From Daejeonella rubra (GTDB taxonomy: Bacteria > Bacteroidota > Bacteroidia > Sphingobacteriales > Sphingobacteriaceae), in assembly GCF_900103545.1 (NCBI RefSeq), contig NZ_FNHH01000028.1, forward strand, positions 1-55,483: DNA of 55,483 nt, read 5' to 3'. This document shows positions 44,910 to 53,075 of the stretch, piece by piece (within the stretch, counting starts at the first letter, position 1; every line of letters begins with the position of its first letter). The notes under the pieces were generated by a model. The model made no database searches. It saw only the letters and a program-made list of their open reading frames with translations, and was not told where the DNA came from. The translations under genes were made by a program, and so were the position numbers.

Positions 44910-46024
44910 TGGATCAGCAAACTTATACTTTTCAGTGTCTTAAGTGTACTCAACCGATTGGTGAATTCTATATTGGTGTAATAGACCATGATGCATTAAT
45001 TTACATATCCTACGCGGACATAAGGAGACTTGAGACTGGTACAGAGGAGAGGGAAGTGGAAGTCTATACTGGAATACAACGTGAGCTTTCTACAAAGCGA
45101 GCAAAGGATATAGGTAAGTATGTAAATATGGTAGACGCAACGTTTCCGACTGGAGTTATCTTACATATCGACCCTAAAGATATAATCTCATACGACCAAG
45201 GTACAGGGATGATGACCATACCCTACAAAGACAACGTCGCCAAAGTTCTCGATGGGCAACACAGAATAGCTGGACTTGAATACTATACACGGAGTCCTGG
45301 GAGTTTCCAAGTAAATATCACAATCTTTGTTGGTATGGAGCTTGAGGACCAAGCGATAGTATTCGCTACAATAAATAAAACACAAACAGCAGTGAATAAA
45401 TCTTTAGTGGCAGATCTATTTGAGTTTGCTACCCATCGAAGTCCTCAGAAAACTGCCCACAATATCATTAGAGCCTTGAATCAGAAAGAAGGTAGTCCAT
45501 TTAAAGATAAAATTAAAATATTGGGTAAAGCTGATGACAGCCTAAAGGAAACAATTACACAGGCGACATTTGCTGAAGCACTGATGAAGATGTTTTCCAG
45601 AGATCCTATGTCTGATCGCGATATTTACAAACGTGGTAACACACCACTAAGATTTACTGGTAAAGACTTAGAATCTAAGCCATTACGAAATCTTTTTATT
45701 GATAAACAAGATGGTGTTATTGCCAAGATTATAATGAACTATTTCCTTGCTGTTTCGCAACGATGGCCACGAGCTTGGGAAGTTGTAGAACCGACAACAA
45801 TCCTGAATAAGTCCACTGGGTTCATCGCATTAATGAATCTGTTCAAGGATATCTATGTTACATTTGGCAATGTAGGCGATGTGATTGAGGTAGATCAATT
45901 TTTTGAATTGTTCAAGAAGGTCAACCTTTCCGATGCTGATTTTACACGTGAAAACTTTGTGCCCGGTTCAAGTGGACAATCAGCATTATATAAAAAGTTT
46001 AAAAACGACATGGGTCTAATCTAA
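44909..46024 (+). CDS. DGQHR domain-containing protein (DndB/DpdB-like)
   Basis: 371 aa with the hallmark DGQHR at residues 115-119 (KVLDGQHRIAGLEYY) and the downstream FATINKTQTAVNKS at 152-165. DGQHR proteins include DndB, the regulator of phosphorothioate modification, and DpdB of 7-deazaguanine DNA modification. A role in nucleotide-base exchange or DNA binding is suspected. N-terminal Cys pair CLKC at 10-13. No Dnd or Dpd partner genes are here; its partners are a Dam methylase and a membrane protein. Confidence 0.82.
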   Translation: MDQQTYTFQCLKCTQPIGEFYIGVIDHDALIYISYADIRRLETGTEEREVEVYTGIQRELSTKRAKDIGKYVNMVDATFPTGVILHIDPKDIISYDQGTGMMTIPYKDNVAKVLDGQHRIAGLEYYTRSPGSFQVNITIFVGMELEDQAIVFATINKTQTAVNKSLVADLFEFATHRSPQKTAHNIIRALNQKEGSPFKDKIKILGKADDSLKETITQATFAEALMKMFSRDPMSDRDIYKRGNTPLRFTGKDLESKPLRNLFIDKQDGVIAKIIMNYFLAVSQRWPRAWEVVEPTTILNKSTGFIALMNLFKDIYVTFGNVGDVIEVDQFFELFKKVNLSDADFTRENFVPGSSGQSALYKKFKNDMGLI

Positions 46025-46135
46025 CATGGAAGTTCACTTTCCCAACTTAGATGCTAGAGGGTCACGGTAAAAAAATTAATTAAAAGTTAGCTTCTCTTGT
46101 GATTATTCTTCGTCAATCTTTTTTCTTTGCAAATC

Positions 46136-46240
46136 TTAATCATGCTCATACGAGAAAATGATCGCAAATAGAGCCTGATGCTCATTTTCCGCTGGATCCT
46201 TCAGTTCTTTATCATTCAGTTCTGCGTATACTGATATGTC
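46136..46240 (-). pseudogene. frameshifted duplicated fragment of the adjacent gene
   Basis: On the minus strand, in the +1 frame relative to the gene ending at 46212, it reads DISVYAELNDKELKDPAENE, then HQALFAIIFSYEHD and stop. This matches NIDELYAELDAKELEDLTDNERKVLLAITLWYEGN in that gene. A frameshift appears to have cut the second repeat unit off its C-terminus. Confidence 0.6.
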
Positions 46241-46619
46241 TACCATTCAAAATCTCGTCTACATTACGTTCTCCTTCAATTGCATCTGGTTTAGTAGTTT
46301 TTCTAGAGCAATAAGGGTTCTCTTCGTTCATTAGACGTCGATTTCCCTCATACCATAATGTAATAGCTAAAAGCACTTTTCGCTCATTGTCAGTTAAATC
46401 TTCTAGCTCTTTAGCATCTAATTCAGCGTACAATTCATCAATGTTTCTACCAGCCATGATTCGTTCCTGCTCAAGTTCATCTAGTTTAAACTGTTCTTCG
46501 TCTCGTATCCTCTGTTCTTCTGTTATTTTCTCAGCTAATTTAGCCTTGTAAGCAAAGTACTCACGAGCTATCAAATAAAGAATTGTTAAAGCTATTGATA
46601 TATATATGAAGGTTTTCAT
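46212..46619 (-). CDS. hypothetical protein with N-terminal membrane anchor (135 aa)
   Basis: One N-terminal helix (FIYISIALTILYLIARE), then a long charged coiled coil (KLAEKITEEQRIRDEEQFKLDELEQE). Starts at 46619, overlapping the preceding lipoprotein gene by 4 bp (46616-46619). The C-terminus (HISIRRTE) is out of frame with a duplicated unit behind it, so the protein may be truncated. Confidence 0.6.
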   Translation of the reverse strand: MKTFIYISIALTILYLIAREYFAYKAKLAEKITEEQRIRDEEQFKLDELEQERIMAGRNIDELYAELDAKELEDLTDNERKVLLAITLWYEGNRRLMNEENPYCSRKTTKPDAIEGERNVDEILNGRHISIRRTE

Positions 46620-47041
46620 TGTTCAGTGAATGTTGCGTTAACAATTTGCAATACCCTTGCGCCTTCGACTGAGCACACAGTTGATATTCTGTTACCTGAT
46701 TTCATGAAGTACCGAAGGTCAGATTTAAGATAGGTAGACAGGTCATCTGGATGTATTGACAAGGCGTAGTAGTCACCATCATCACCTTGAACCTCTAACG
46801 ATCCATGATAGAAGTTAGCTGCTTTGATCACTCCACTGATGGGTTCTGTAAATCCCATGTATCCTAACGACTTCTGAGTCTTTGGATCAGGATAAAGGTC
46901 ATCCATCGTCACTGTGAATGTTTTGGATTTCTTGGCAGGTAGTTTGACTTCTACCTTTTTTGTGGTATCGACTGTGTCGACTTGGGCACAACTGGTGAGC
47001 ATGACACTCACCAGTATTAGCAACATGATCTTTATTTTCAT
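46616..47041 (-). CDS. predicted lipoprotein (141 aa)
   Basis: Signal peptide ending in a lipobox (SVMLTSCAQ, lipidated Cys at residue 18). The mature domain TFTVTMDDLYPDPKTQKSLGYMGFTEP is not recognised. Overlaps the next gene by 4 bp. Confidence 0.7.
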   Translation of the reverse strand: MKIKIMLLILVSVMLTSCAQVDTVDTTKKVEVKLPAKKSKTFTVTMDDLYPDPKTQKSLGYMGFTEPISGVIKAANFYHGSLEVQGDDGDYYALSIHPDDLSTYLKSDLRYFMKSGNRISTVCSVEGARVLQIVNATFTEQ

Positions 47042-47063
47042 GTATTAAACTTGATTTAACGAT

Positions 47064-47081
47064 TTTACCTTTTAAAGAATG
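47064..47081. repeat. TTTACCTTTTAAAGAATG, island motif
   Basis: Exact copy of the right arm of the island hairpin repeat (compare 32879-32896), between two minus-strand genes. Related copies at 49132-49149 and 49713-49729. Confidence 0.65.
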
Positions 47082-47090
47082 TGGTTGTGA

Positions 47091-47273
47091 TTACCCAAAA
47101 CAAGCTCTGAACAGAAAGACCATCAACATCAGTGGTAAAACTATCTTTATGATAATACCAAAGAATAATGCTCCTCCTGTTACTGCTCCTTCAACTGCTT
47201 TTTCCTTACTGTCTGTCATGAAGTAGGCGACTGCGCCTCCTATGACGATGAAAATTATTAGCCACTCAATCAT
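47091..47273 (-). CDS. small two-helix membrane protein (60 aa)
   Basis: MIEWLIIFIVIGGAVAYFM, a short polar loop (TDSKEKAVEG), then a second hydrophobic segment ending LFRACFG. Resembles small phage or mobile-element membrane proteins only in size. 8 bp downstream of the next gene's stop. Confidence 0.55.
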   Translation of the reverse strand: MIEWLIIFIVIGGAVAYFMTDSKEKAVEGAVTGGALFFGIIIKIVLPLMLMVFLFRACFG

Positions 47274-47281
47274 GACCCAGG

Positions 47282-47704
47282 TTATTGATTGTTCAGACTA
47301 ATCATATGCCCTATATATTCGTCATTTTGGCTTGGTGTCATGGTATTGAAGGAATTACAGATAGCTTTGACGTGTTCCGTAAGAAAAGGGTATGTGTTAG
47401 TCTGATTAGCTAGGTTGAAAGATTTGGCTTCGGTAAGTGCAAGATGGGATAGTTCATGGGTTTGAAGCAATCGACTAATATTGCACTCACGGTGTAGATG
47501 GTAAATCAGTCTTAGTGCCTTGCCATAAATTGAACTTTCTCCTTTGTAATGCGGAATTGGAGGTTTGTTAACCCGGATGAACAGGGCAGGTTCTTTTGAT
47601 TGTGAATTTGGTACTACAAAGATAGTGACGTCTTGGCTTCCTAGTGCTGCTCCAATCTGTGCAGACATTAATACCGTAAGCTGTTCGGTTGTATATAATG
47701 ACAT
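47282..47704 (-). CDS. hypothetical protein with HExxH motif (140 aa)
   Basis: Start at ATG 47704 (MSLYTTEQLTVL). A HELSH sequence (LLQTHELSHLALTEA) fits the zinc-protease HExxH motif, but the length is small and no third ligand is obvious, so it may be chance. Not otherwise recognised. Confidence 0.55.
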   Translation of the reverse strand: MSLYTTEQLTVLMSAQIGAALGSQDVTIFVVPNSQSKEPALFIRVNKPPIPHYKGESSIYGKALRLIYHLHRECNISRLLQTHELSHLALTEAKSFNLANQTNTYPFLTEHVKAICNSFNTMTPSQNDEYIGHMISLNNQ

Positions 47705-47723
47705 TTTGTGAGAAAACCGTTGA

Positions 47724-47900
47724 GTCCCTCTTCGGCTGGTTAGTAAATACAATAAGCGCAGGACAGTAACCTTGAACTGTAAAGAGAGGGACCTAGGAGA
47801 CCCTGCACAACAGAAAGGCTACGCCCCACGCTTATTAGCATGGAGCGCAAGTCTAACTGTCCTTGTTTGTGCATTTGAAAATTTCCTAGGTTTTCTCTCT
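47724..47900. other. region of interleaved inverted repeats
   Basis: AATAAGCG/CGCTTATT (47751-47758, 47829-47836), AGGACAGT/ACTGTCCT (47760-47767, 47856-47863), AGAGAGGGACCTAGG with CCTAGGTTTTCTCTCT (47783-47797, 47885-47900). The pairs cross rather than nest. GTCCCTC (47724-47730) competes for GAGGGAC (47786-47792). Could be a pseudoknotted leader RNA for the HExxH gene or an origin-type site. Confidence 0.5.
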
Positions 47901-47968
47901 TACAAGAACTTTAGCTAACGCTTATAATCTTAAATCAATGATGCTGATGTCTGTTTCTTCTCTTAAAG

Positions 47969-48502
47969 TTATGTTTCATGCAATTTACGAACATTGCTTG
48001 AATTTTCAATTAACAAATAGATATGCTCTTTGTCCTGAACTTGAATAACCCGGTTAAAGAACTCTTTACAATTAGGTTTTAACTGCCAGTGTTTGCATGA
48101 ACCAGGTGAGTAATCTTCACGTAACTGAATCTGCTGCATAAGCTCTTTCTCAAAAGGACAGTTAAAGAAATCAAACTGTATTCGATATTTAAAATCGAAG
48201 CTACATTCCAGATGCAGATAGCAACTACTTGTCAAAAAGGTGTGCATAGCAAGGCAACTTTCACTGTTATCCATTTTGTGATTTTTCTCATATACTGTCC
48301 TTTCTGAAGTGCTCTGTAACTTCGAATAAAGAGTTTTAGCAAGCTTCAAAATCTCATGATAAGTGAGCTCAATAATTGAATTTTGATAGTGCGAGGAGTC
48401 TTTATATGGGTTGGCAAGTGCTATTACCCATCTTTTTTCTATCTTCCGAGTCTCCTTTTTAAAAGGTGCAAGATGTTGTATCGTAGATTTTATCTCAGTC
48501 AT
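47969..48502 (-). CDS. hypothetical protein (177 aa)
   Basis: Soluble, Cys-rich in its middle and end (SCLAMHTFLTSSCYLHLEC, DFFNCPFEKEL, SCKHWQLKPNCKEFF), which may bind metal. Not recognised. A small TACCAGAC/GTCCGGTA hairpin lies just upstream at about 48522-48541. Confidence 0.6.
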   Translation of the reverse strand: MTEIKSTIQHLAPFKKETRKIEKRWVIALANPYKDSSHYQNSIIELTYHEILKLAKTLYSKLQSTSERTVYEKNHKMDNSESCLAMHTFLTSSCYLHLECSFDFKYRIQFDFFNCPFEKELMQQIQLREDYSPGSCKHWQLKPNCKEFFNRVIQVQDKEHIYLLIENSSNVRKLHET

Positions 48503-48558
48503 AAAAATTAGGTTAAGAAGCCTACCAGACCGTAGTCCGGTAAGCTCCTGTTAATGGA

Positions 48559-49044
48559 TTAATTAGATTGATGTGGTTCTACTTCAATAGAAATGAAGTT
48601 GTTTTCACCGTTTAGAAGTCTGTTCACGAAGTAGTTTTCCACTTGTCCCGGATTGTTCACCCTGACGCTGTCTTCAATGGAGATTTTCCCTTTGTCAAAC
48701 ATGGTATGTTTAAAAAGCACTCTTAAACAGCGTGTATAAAGCCTAGCTCCAAATTTAGCAATGGCATCTTCTGAAAATGTCAGGTATATCATATTATATC
48801 CTGCCCTGTTCCTTGTGAGTGTGATGTTAAAGAAGAAAGTCATGAACTCTTTAATTAAGTTACTTTCCTTACCGCTTTGCATATGGTTTACTTCGATAAC
48901 CGTGCGGTATTTCTGGTGCTCAAAGCTTTTGAGCAGTTCTCTTGACGCTTGTGTAAGCAAGTTATAGGCCTTTTCAACCTCTTTGTTCCTTAATTCTAAG
49001 TTTTGAGCTAAGATTGTAGCATCGTCTTCTGTTTTTACAGTCAT
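48559..49044 (-). CDS. hypothetical protein (161 aa)
   Basis: Helical N-terminus, then VIEVNHMQSGKESNLIKEFMTFFFNITLTRNRAGYNMIYLTFSEDA. Not recognised. First gene of the minus-strand run that ends at 47969 or beyond. Confidence 0.6.
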   Translation of the reverse strand: MTVKTEDDATILAQNLELRNKEVEKAYNLLTQASRELLKSFEHQKYRTVIEVNHMQSGKESNLIKEFMTFFFNITLTRNRAGYNMIYLTFSEDAIAKFGARLYTRCLRVLFKHTMFDKGKISIEDSVRVNNPGQVENYFVNRLLNGENNFISIEVEPHQSN

Positions 49045-49741
49045 TTTGATAAGCTTTAAATGTGATTAAATAGTTAATAAATAGTTGTGAAACAGATTTT
49101 AAATAGTGATTTGAGAGATCAGACAAGCTAATTTTCCTTTTAAAGAATGAGCAGAAGGAAGGATTAAAGAGTAGTTTTTTGCTCTAGGCTGGATGAGTAG
49201 GCATTCATCTTAGATAAAGAGAAGGTCAGTCTGGAAACTTGTTGTCAGGAAGGAATTTTGTGATCTCAGGTCAGATACTCTGGTCAAAAGTCACATTACA
49301 ATCTGTTTTTATCGAAGTGAGGTCCGGCGGTAGTTATCAGAGCGCCTCTCTCGCTTAACACACTCTGAATATTATGTTTCAGGAAACAGAATTTCAATTT
49401 GAGATTGGAAACTGCTAATAAAACTGATATTTCAAAAACACTTTTTTATAAGTGATGGGGAGGGCGTAGATTATGCAACTGAACATTTTTTTAGATAAAG
49501 ACAAAGTTGCTTTTGCAAAATTATAGTAGAGTTATAGCTTATTTTATCTGATACTTTTTCTCATATTTCCAAATTATAAAGTATTATAAATCAATGTATT
49601 AAATTGGAAAAGATGTATCAATTTCGTATATTTGTATTAATTCGGTAAACGGATATTCAATCACATCCTTCAAGTTTTACCACAAAGAAGATCTCACCTT
49701 CGCACCAGATATTTTACCTTTTAAAGAATCAATTACAATTA
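49045..49741. other. 697-bp gene-free region, candidate origin/control region
   Basis: No gene on either strand. Holds two copies of the island motif (49132-49149 and 49713-49729), an AT-rich stretch at 49490-49640 and a promoter for the HTH gene. Its position between divergent transcripts next to a replication-like gene makes it the best candidate for an origin, but no iterons are visible. Confidence 0.4.
49604..49634 (+). promoter_or_regulatory. Bacteroidota-type promoter for the HTH gene
   Basis: -33 element TTG (49604-49606) and -7 element TATATTTG (49627-49634, consensus TAnnTTTG) are 20 nt apart, the normal spacing for the major sigma factor of this phylum. Implies a 5' leader of about 100 nt that includes the island motif TTTACCTTTTAAAGAAT. 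Confidence 0.6.
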
Positions 49742-50410
49742 ATGAGAATTAGCGATCGCTTCATCTTGAAGCCAGACTTTTATAACCTGGGAGAACTAGG
49801 ATTGGACTACAAAGATTTACTTACATACATTACAATCAGATCATTTAATAATAGCAAAAGCAAATACTGCTATCCGAGTTTTAGAGCTATTTCAAAGCTT
49901 TCAGGACTATCTACATACTTCGTGGGTAAATCAATGAAACGCCTGAGAGATGCTGGTGTACTTAATGCATGGGTGGTTGCAGGCAGACGAAGGAAAGCCT
50001 ATTGGTATATGTTCGAAAATATTTCTGGACTGAACAAAGTGCCTTACGAACTTCTTCTTGATTATGATTTAACAACTAATGAAAAATCAATATTGATTTT
50101 ACTTTCAGAGTATTGTAAACAAGGTTTTTGCTCTGATTCAACTGCTGAGATTGCTGAGAATTCAGGAGTATCACATCGAGTTATTGAGACTTGGTATCAA
50201 ACCCTTCTTTTAAAAGGATATATTGTTGAATCAATTTATGAAAATCCATTAAACAATACATTGACTAAGCACTTTGCCTTAACCAATATGTTGCAGTGGA
50301 ATTTAAGACCCTATGATATTCCAGATGATGACATTTCAGATTTATCTATTGACGATTTGTTAAATATATACCACAATCATAGAAGAGCAGTGACCAGTTC
50401 CACAAGATAA
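49742..50410 (+). CDS. winged-helix (replication-initiator-like) protein
   Basis: 222 aa with two winged-helix-like parts: YCYPSFRAISKLSGLSTYFVGKSMKRLRDAGVL (about 42-74) and STAEIAENSGVSHRVIETWYQTLLLKGYIVE (about 139-169). This is the pattern of helix-turn-helix replication proteins (HTH_36 type) on plasmids and islands. Only plus-strand gene in this part of the island. Confidence 0.68.
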   Translation: MRISDRFILKPDFYNLGELGLDYKDLLTYITIRSFNNSKSKYCYPSFRAISKLSGLSTYFVGKSMKRLRDAGVLNAWVVAGRRRKAYWYMFENISGLNKVPYELLLDYDLTTNEKSILILLSEYCKQGFCSDSTAEIAENSGVSHRVIETWYQTLLLKGYIVESIYENPLNNTLTKHFALTNMLQWNLRPYDIPDDDISDLSIDDLLNIYHNHRRAVTSSTR

Positions 50411-50421
50411 TGATAAGAAAA

Positions 50422-50451
50422 AAAGACAGTGGCCTATCTGCTACTGTCTTT
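50422..50451 (+). terminator. Rho-independent terminator
   Basis: AAAGACAGT...ACTGTCTTT, 9-bp stem, 12 bp after the HTH gene stop. Confidence 0.85.
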
Positions 50452-50555
50452 CAATATCGATTAATTGAATTTCCTTACCCATTATTTAAAAGGTTAAACC
50501 TTGTAAATGCTAGGTTGAATCAAGAGATCAAAAGCATAAATTGTTCTCCATAAAA

Positions 50556-50580
50556 AAAGCCTGCTCTGAGAGCAAGCTTT
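50556..50580. terminator. bidirectional hairpin terminator
   Basis: AAAGC CT GCTC / GAGC AA GCTTT with an A-run on the left, serving the minus-strand helicase transcript. The remaining gap up to 50674 is empty. Confidence 0.7.
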
Positions 50581-50674
50581 AATGACTAATTAGTAAAGTA
50601 AAATTTAGTTTAATAGTTAGATTGATGGACAATTATTAACTGGTATATAACCCCATACTTACAAACTGTCCAAA

Positions 50675-52537
50675 TCAAAAATCATGAAGAAATTCTAAAA
50701 CTTCGTAACCCTTAATCCAGTTACCATTTTCATCTTTCCTGATATTCTTTCTTTCTGAAAGTTGCGCAGCTTCACGCAACAACTGTACATTAGGTTTAAG
50801 GTCGGAAAGACCAGTTTCAGCGATTCCCTTTGTAAGTATTGCCTCTATCTCATGACTAGTGTAACCAACTCCAACAGCAAATTCACGTTTAATAAATGCT
50901 AAGATTGGAAGCAGTCTCTTGAGCCCTTTCGCTTCTTCCTGCTTTTGTTTAATTCTAGCTATGTTGTAGTCATGTTGCTCTGCATTCTTCAACCCGAAGC
51001 TGTCAATCACAGCCATTCGATCTGGATAAGAAAATCTTAAAGATGCAAGATTAACAACCTGGGCAAAGTCGTTGTCTTTATACTCGTTTAGCAGATATCT
51101 GACTCTCTCACTGACAAACTCATCTACGGTTACAGACTTGGTTTTTTCTGATATCTCAGCCATCTGTTCATCGGTCAACTCATAACGGTAAAACTGTGAA
51201 GATTCCGTAACTTTAAAGTGCTCTGTCAAACGATACTGCTCGATAAGCGAAGTCGATGTCTGATAATAGCCCTTAACCCGTTCTTTGTAAATGAAGTTAT
51301 CAACCATGAAATGATTCAACTTGCCACTATCTCTGAGGAACGCGTTAAAGCCATTAAGCTCCAATATTTCCTTTATAAAAGCGTTCATGTAAACCCTGTC
51401 TGATTTAGGAGTAAACTTGGTAACAAAGTCATGCAGTCCTTTCTTATCGTTTAAAATGGCATCAATCTCCTCTTTTGTAAAGTTTGTAAGCCTGGAGCTG
51501 TAGTTGGATATGTGATATATGTCTTTAAGAACCACAATATCTTCTTCCTCTGGTTTCCTGAACCTCCCACAAATTTGGATCGATTCTGTAGAAGGATCGA
51601 TAACGGTGTGCTCAACTGATATAACATCCGAAAGCATAATAATAATCGGATTGCAGCGGTACATAGTGTAGTCAATATCTACCGCAGAGAAGAACCTGTT
51701 TGTTAGAAAATTAATCTTCGTAAACTTATCATTAATGGCGCTATAGACCTTTTCAATACCATTAAGACGTAATTCTTTTGCACTTTTTTCAGAGCAGAAC
51801 ACCGATGTATCCTTCTCTATACCCAGTCTGTTAATAAGCCTTTCCATCCTTCCTGTTGCCTTTAGAAAGATAAAACATTTCCGATTTTCTAACTGTTTGG
51901 ATTCTTCCAGAGCATCCAATAGCAGTTTGAGCTGGTAGGCAACGTTGTTGGTTGTAAGTACACATATCTCTTCAGAAAAATCATAGTCAGGCTCAATGGT
52001 TACTAATTTGAAATCAGAGAAGCGTGGATCGGTGGGTATGATGGGTGTAGCAGATATGAAGGCTTTATGATGGAAGTCAAAAAAGTCATCTATTGGATTG
52101 ATTACATCCTTTCTGAAGTCAATGTCCTGTATAGCTTTCTCACATTCATCAAATAATATAAAGTAATCCCTATACATCAACTCACCCAACGCCTCCTTGA
52201 TCTTGGTAAAACCTTCAGGTGTGGTCAGGATTTTCTTATGACCTTTCCGGTTTTCCACGTATCGTTTAATATCAGCAGCTTCAACTCCTTCATATACACC
52301 AAGAATTACCTTGTGTTTACGTCTCTTGCCATTGTATTTGATGCATTTTCCAATAATCACAGGTTTGTTAGGTTCGACAATAATGCTGTTACGAGGGAAT
52401 TCGATTTCAAGTGTAGTAGCTCCACATCCTGGAATTTTTTTATGGATAATACATTTATTAGGTAAACCTTTTGTTTTAAAGGGTTCAATTTGTCCAAGAA
52501 ACTTCCCTACAGGAAGCTTATGACTTTCTTTAATCAT
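50675..52537 (-). CDS. SF2-type helicase/ATPase of the island
   Basis: 620 aa with Walker A-like IPGCGATTLEI (about 35-45), DEAD-like Walker B FILFDECEKA (about 125-134), motif III SATP, and a C-terminal helicase half ending in motif VI QICGRFRKP (about 329-337). The C-terminal ~250 residues are not recognised. Probably replicates or processes island DNA. Confidence 0.75.
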   Translation of the reverse strand: MIKESHKLPVGKFLGQIEPFKTKGLPNKCIIHKKIPGCGATTLEIEFPRNSIIVEPNKPVIIGKCIKYNGKRRKHKVILGVYEGVEAADIKRYVENRKGHKKILTTPEGFTKIKEALGELMYRDYFILFDECEKAIQDIDFRKDVINPIDDFFDFHHKAFISATPIIPTDPRFSDFKLVTIEPDYDFSEEICVLTTNNVAYQLKLLLDALEESKQLENRKCFIFLKATGRMERLINRLGIEKDTSVFCSEKSAKELRLNGIEKVYSAINDKFTKINFLTNRFFSAVDIDYTMYRCNPIIIMLSDVISVEHTVIDPSTESIQICGRFRKPEEEDIVVLKDIYHISNYSSRLTNFTKEEIDAILNDKKGLHDFVTKFTPKSDRVYMNAFIKEILELNGFNAFLRDSGKLNHFMVDNFIYKERVKGYYQTSTSLIEQYRLTEHFKVTESSQFYRYELTDEQMAEISEKTKSVTVDEFVSERVRYLLNEYKDNDFAQVVNLASLRFSYPDRMAVIDSFGLKNAEQHDYNIARIKQKQEEAKGLKRLLPILAFIKREFAVGVGYTSHEIEAILTKGIAETGLSDLKPNVQLLREAAQLSERKNIRKDENGNWIKGYEVLEFLHDF

Positions 52538-52563
52538 GATTTTGAAATTTATTTTGTTGTAAT

Positions 52564-52592
52564 AAAAAAGGGTGGAAGAGAACCCTCCACCC
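52564..52592 (-). terminator. Rho-independent terminator
   Basis: On the minus strand GGGTGGA...TCCACCC followed by TTTTTT, directly after the stop of the 52602 gene and before the helicase start. The helicase therefore needs its own promoter or read-through. Confidence 0.85.
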
Positions 52593-52601
52593 GATTGAGG
52601 T

Positions 52602-53012
52602 TTATACAGATTGAGCGTATACTATCAGCTCCTGCAAATTGAAGTTTATTTCTAAAACTCCATCCTGATAATCGTCCATGACCTTTGTCATTGGACCCTC
52701 AAGGATTACTTTCACTCCCGGTTGGGACTTTGCAGACCTGTTGAAGGTGTAAAACTTGTAGGGTCTGTTGCCTTTGTCAGTTTTTATCTCTGACTCTTTG
52801 ATGCATTTCAAATTAGCATGCATATACCCGAAGGTTTTATCTAATTCGTTCGCATCGGCTGGACGTAGGGACTCTCCCCAAGTCAAGAAATCACCAGGTG
52901 TATCCCAGTAACCTCCTTTTGATTTGTCTAGGAACTCTTCCGGTCCTAAGGTTTTCACTGTTTTCGTGCTCCGACTTTGTGGAGCATCTTCCTTTTTGAA
53001 AAGATGTTTCAT
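52602..53012 (-). CDS. hypothetical protein (136 aa)
   Basis: MKHLFKKEDAPQSRSTKT..., soluble, with GGYWDTPGDFLTWGESLRPADA and KGNRPYKFYTFNRSAKSQPGVKV. Not recognised; could be a DNA-binding accessory protein. 63 bp downstream of the 53076 gene. Confidence 0.6.
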   Translation of the reverse strand: MKHLFKKEDAPQSRSTKTVKTLGPEEFLDKSKGGYWDTPGDFLTWGESLRPADANELDKTFGYMHANLKCIKESEIKTDKGNRPYKFYTFNRSAKSQPGVKVILEGPMTKVMDDYQDGVLEINFNLQELIVYAQSV

Positions 53013-53075
53013 TTGAATAAAAATTTGTTATTAAAATTTGTTATTCAAATCTGTCTTAAATCCTTGAGGTAAAGT

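Noticed and set aside
44909..46024. Complete Dnd or Dpd modification system around the DGQHR gene
   Set aside because: No DndA/C/D/E or Dpd partner genes are present; only a Dam-type methylase and a membrane protein.
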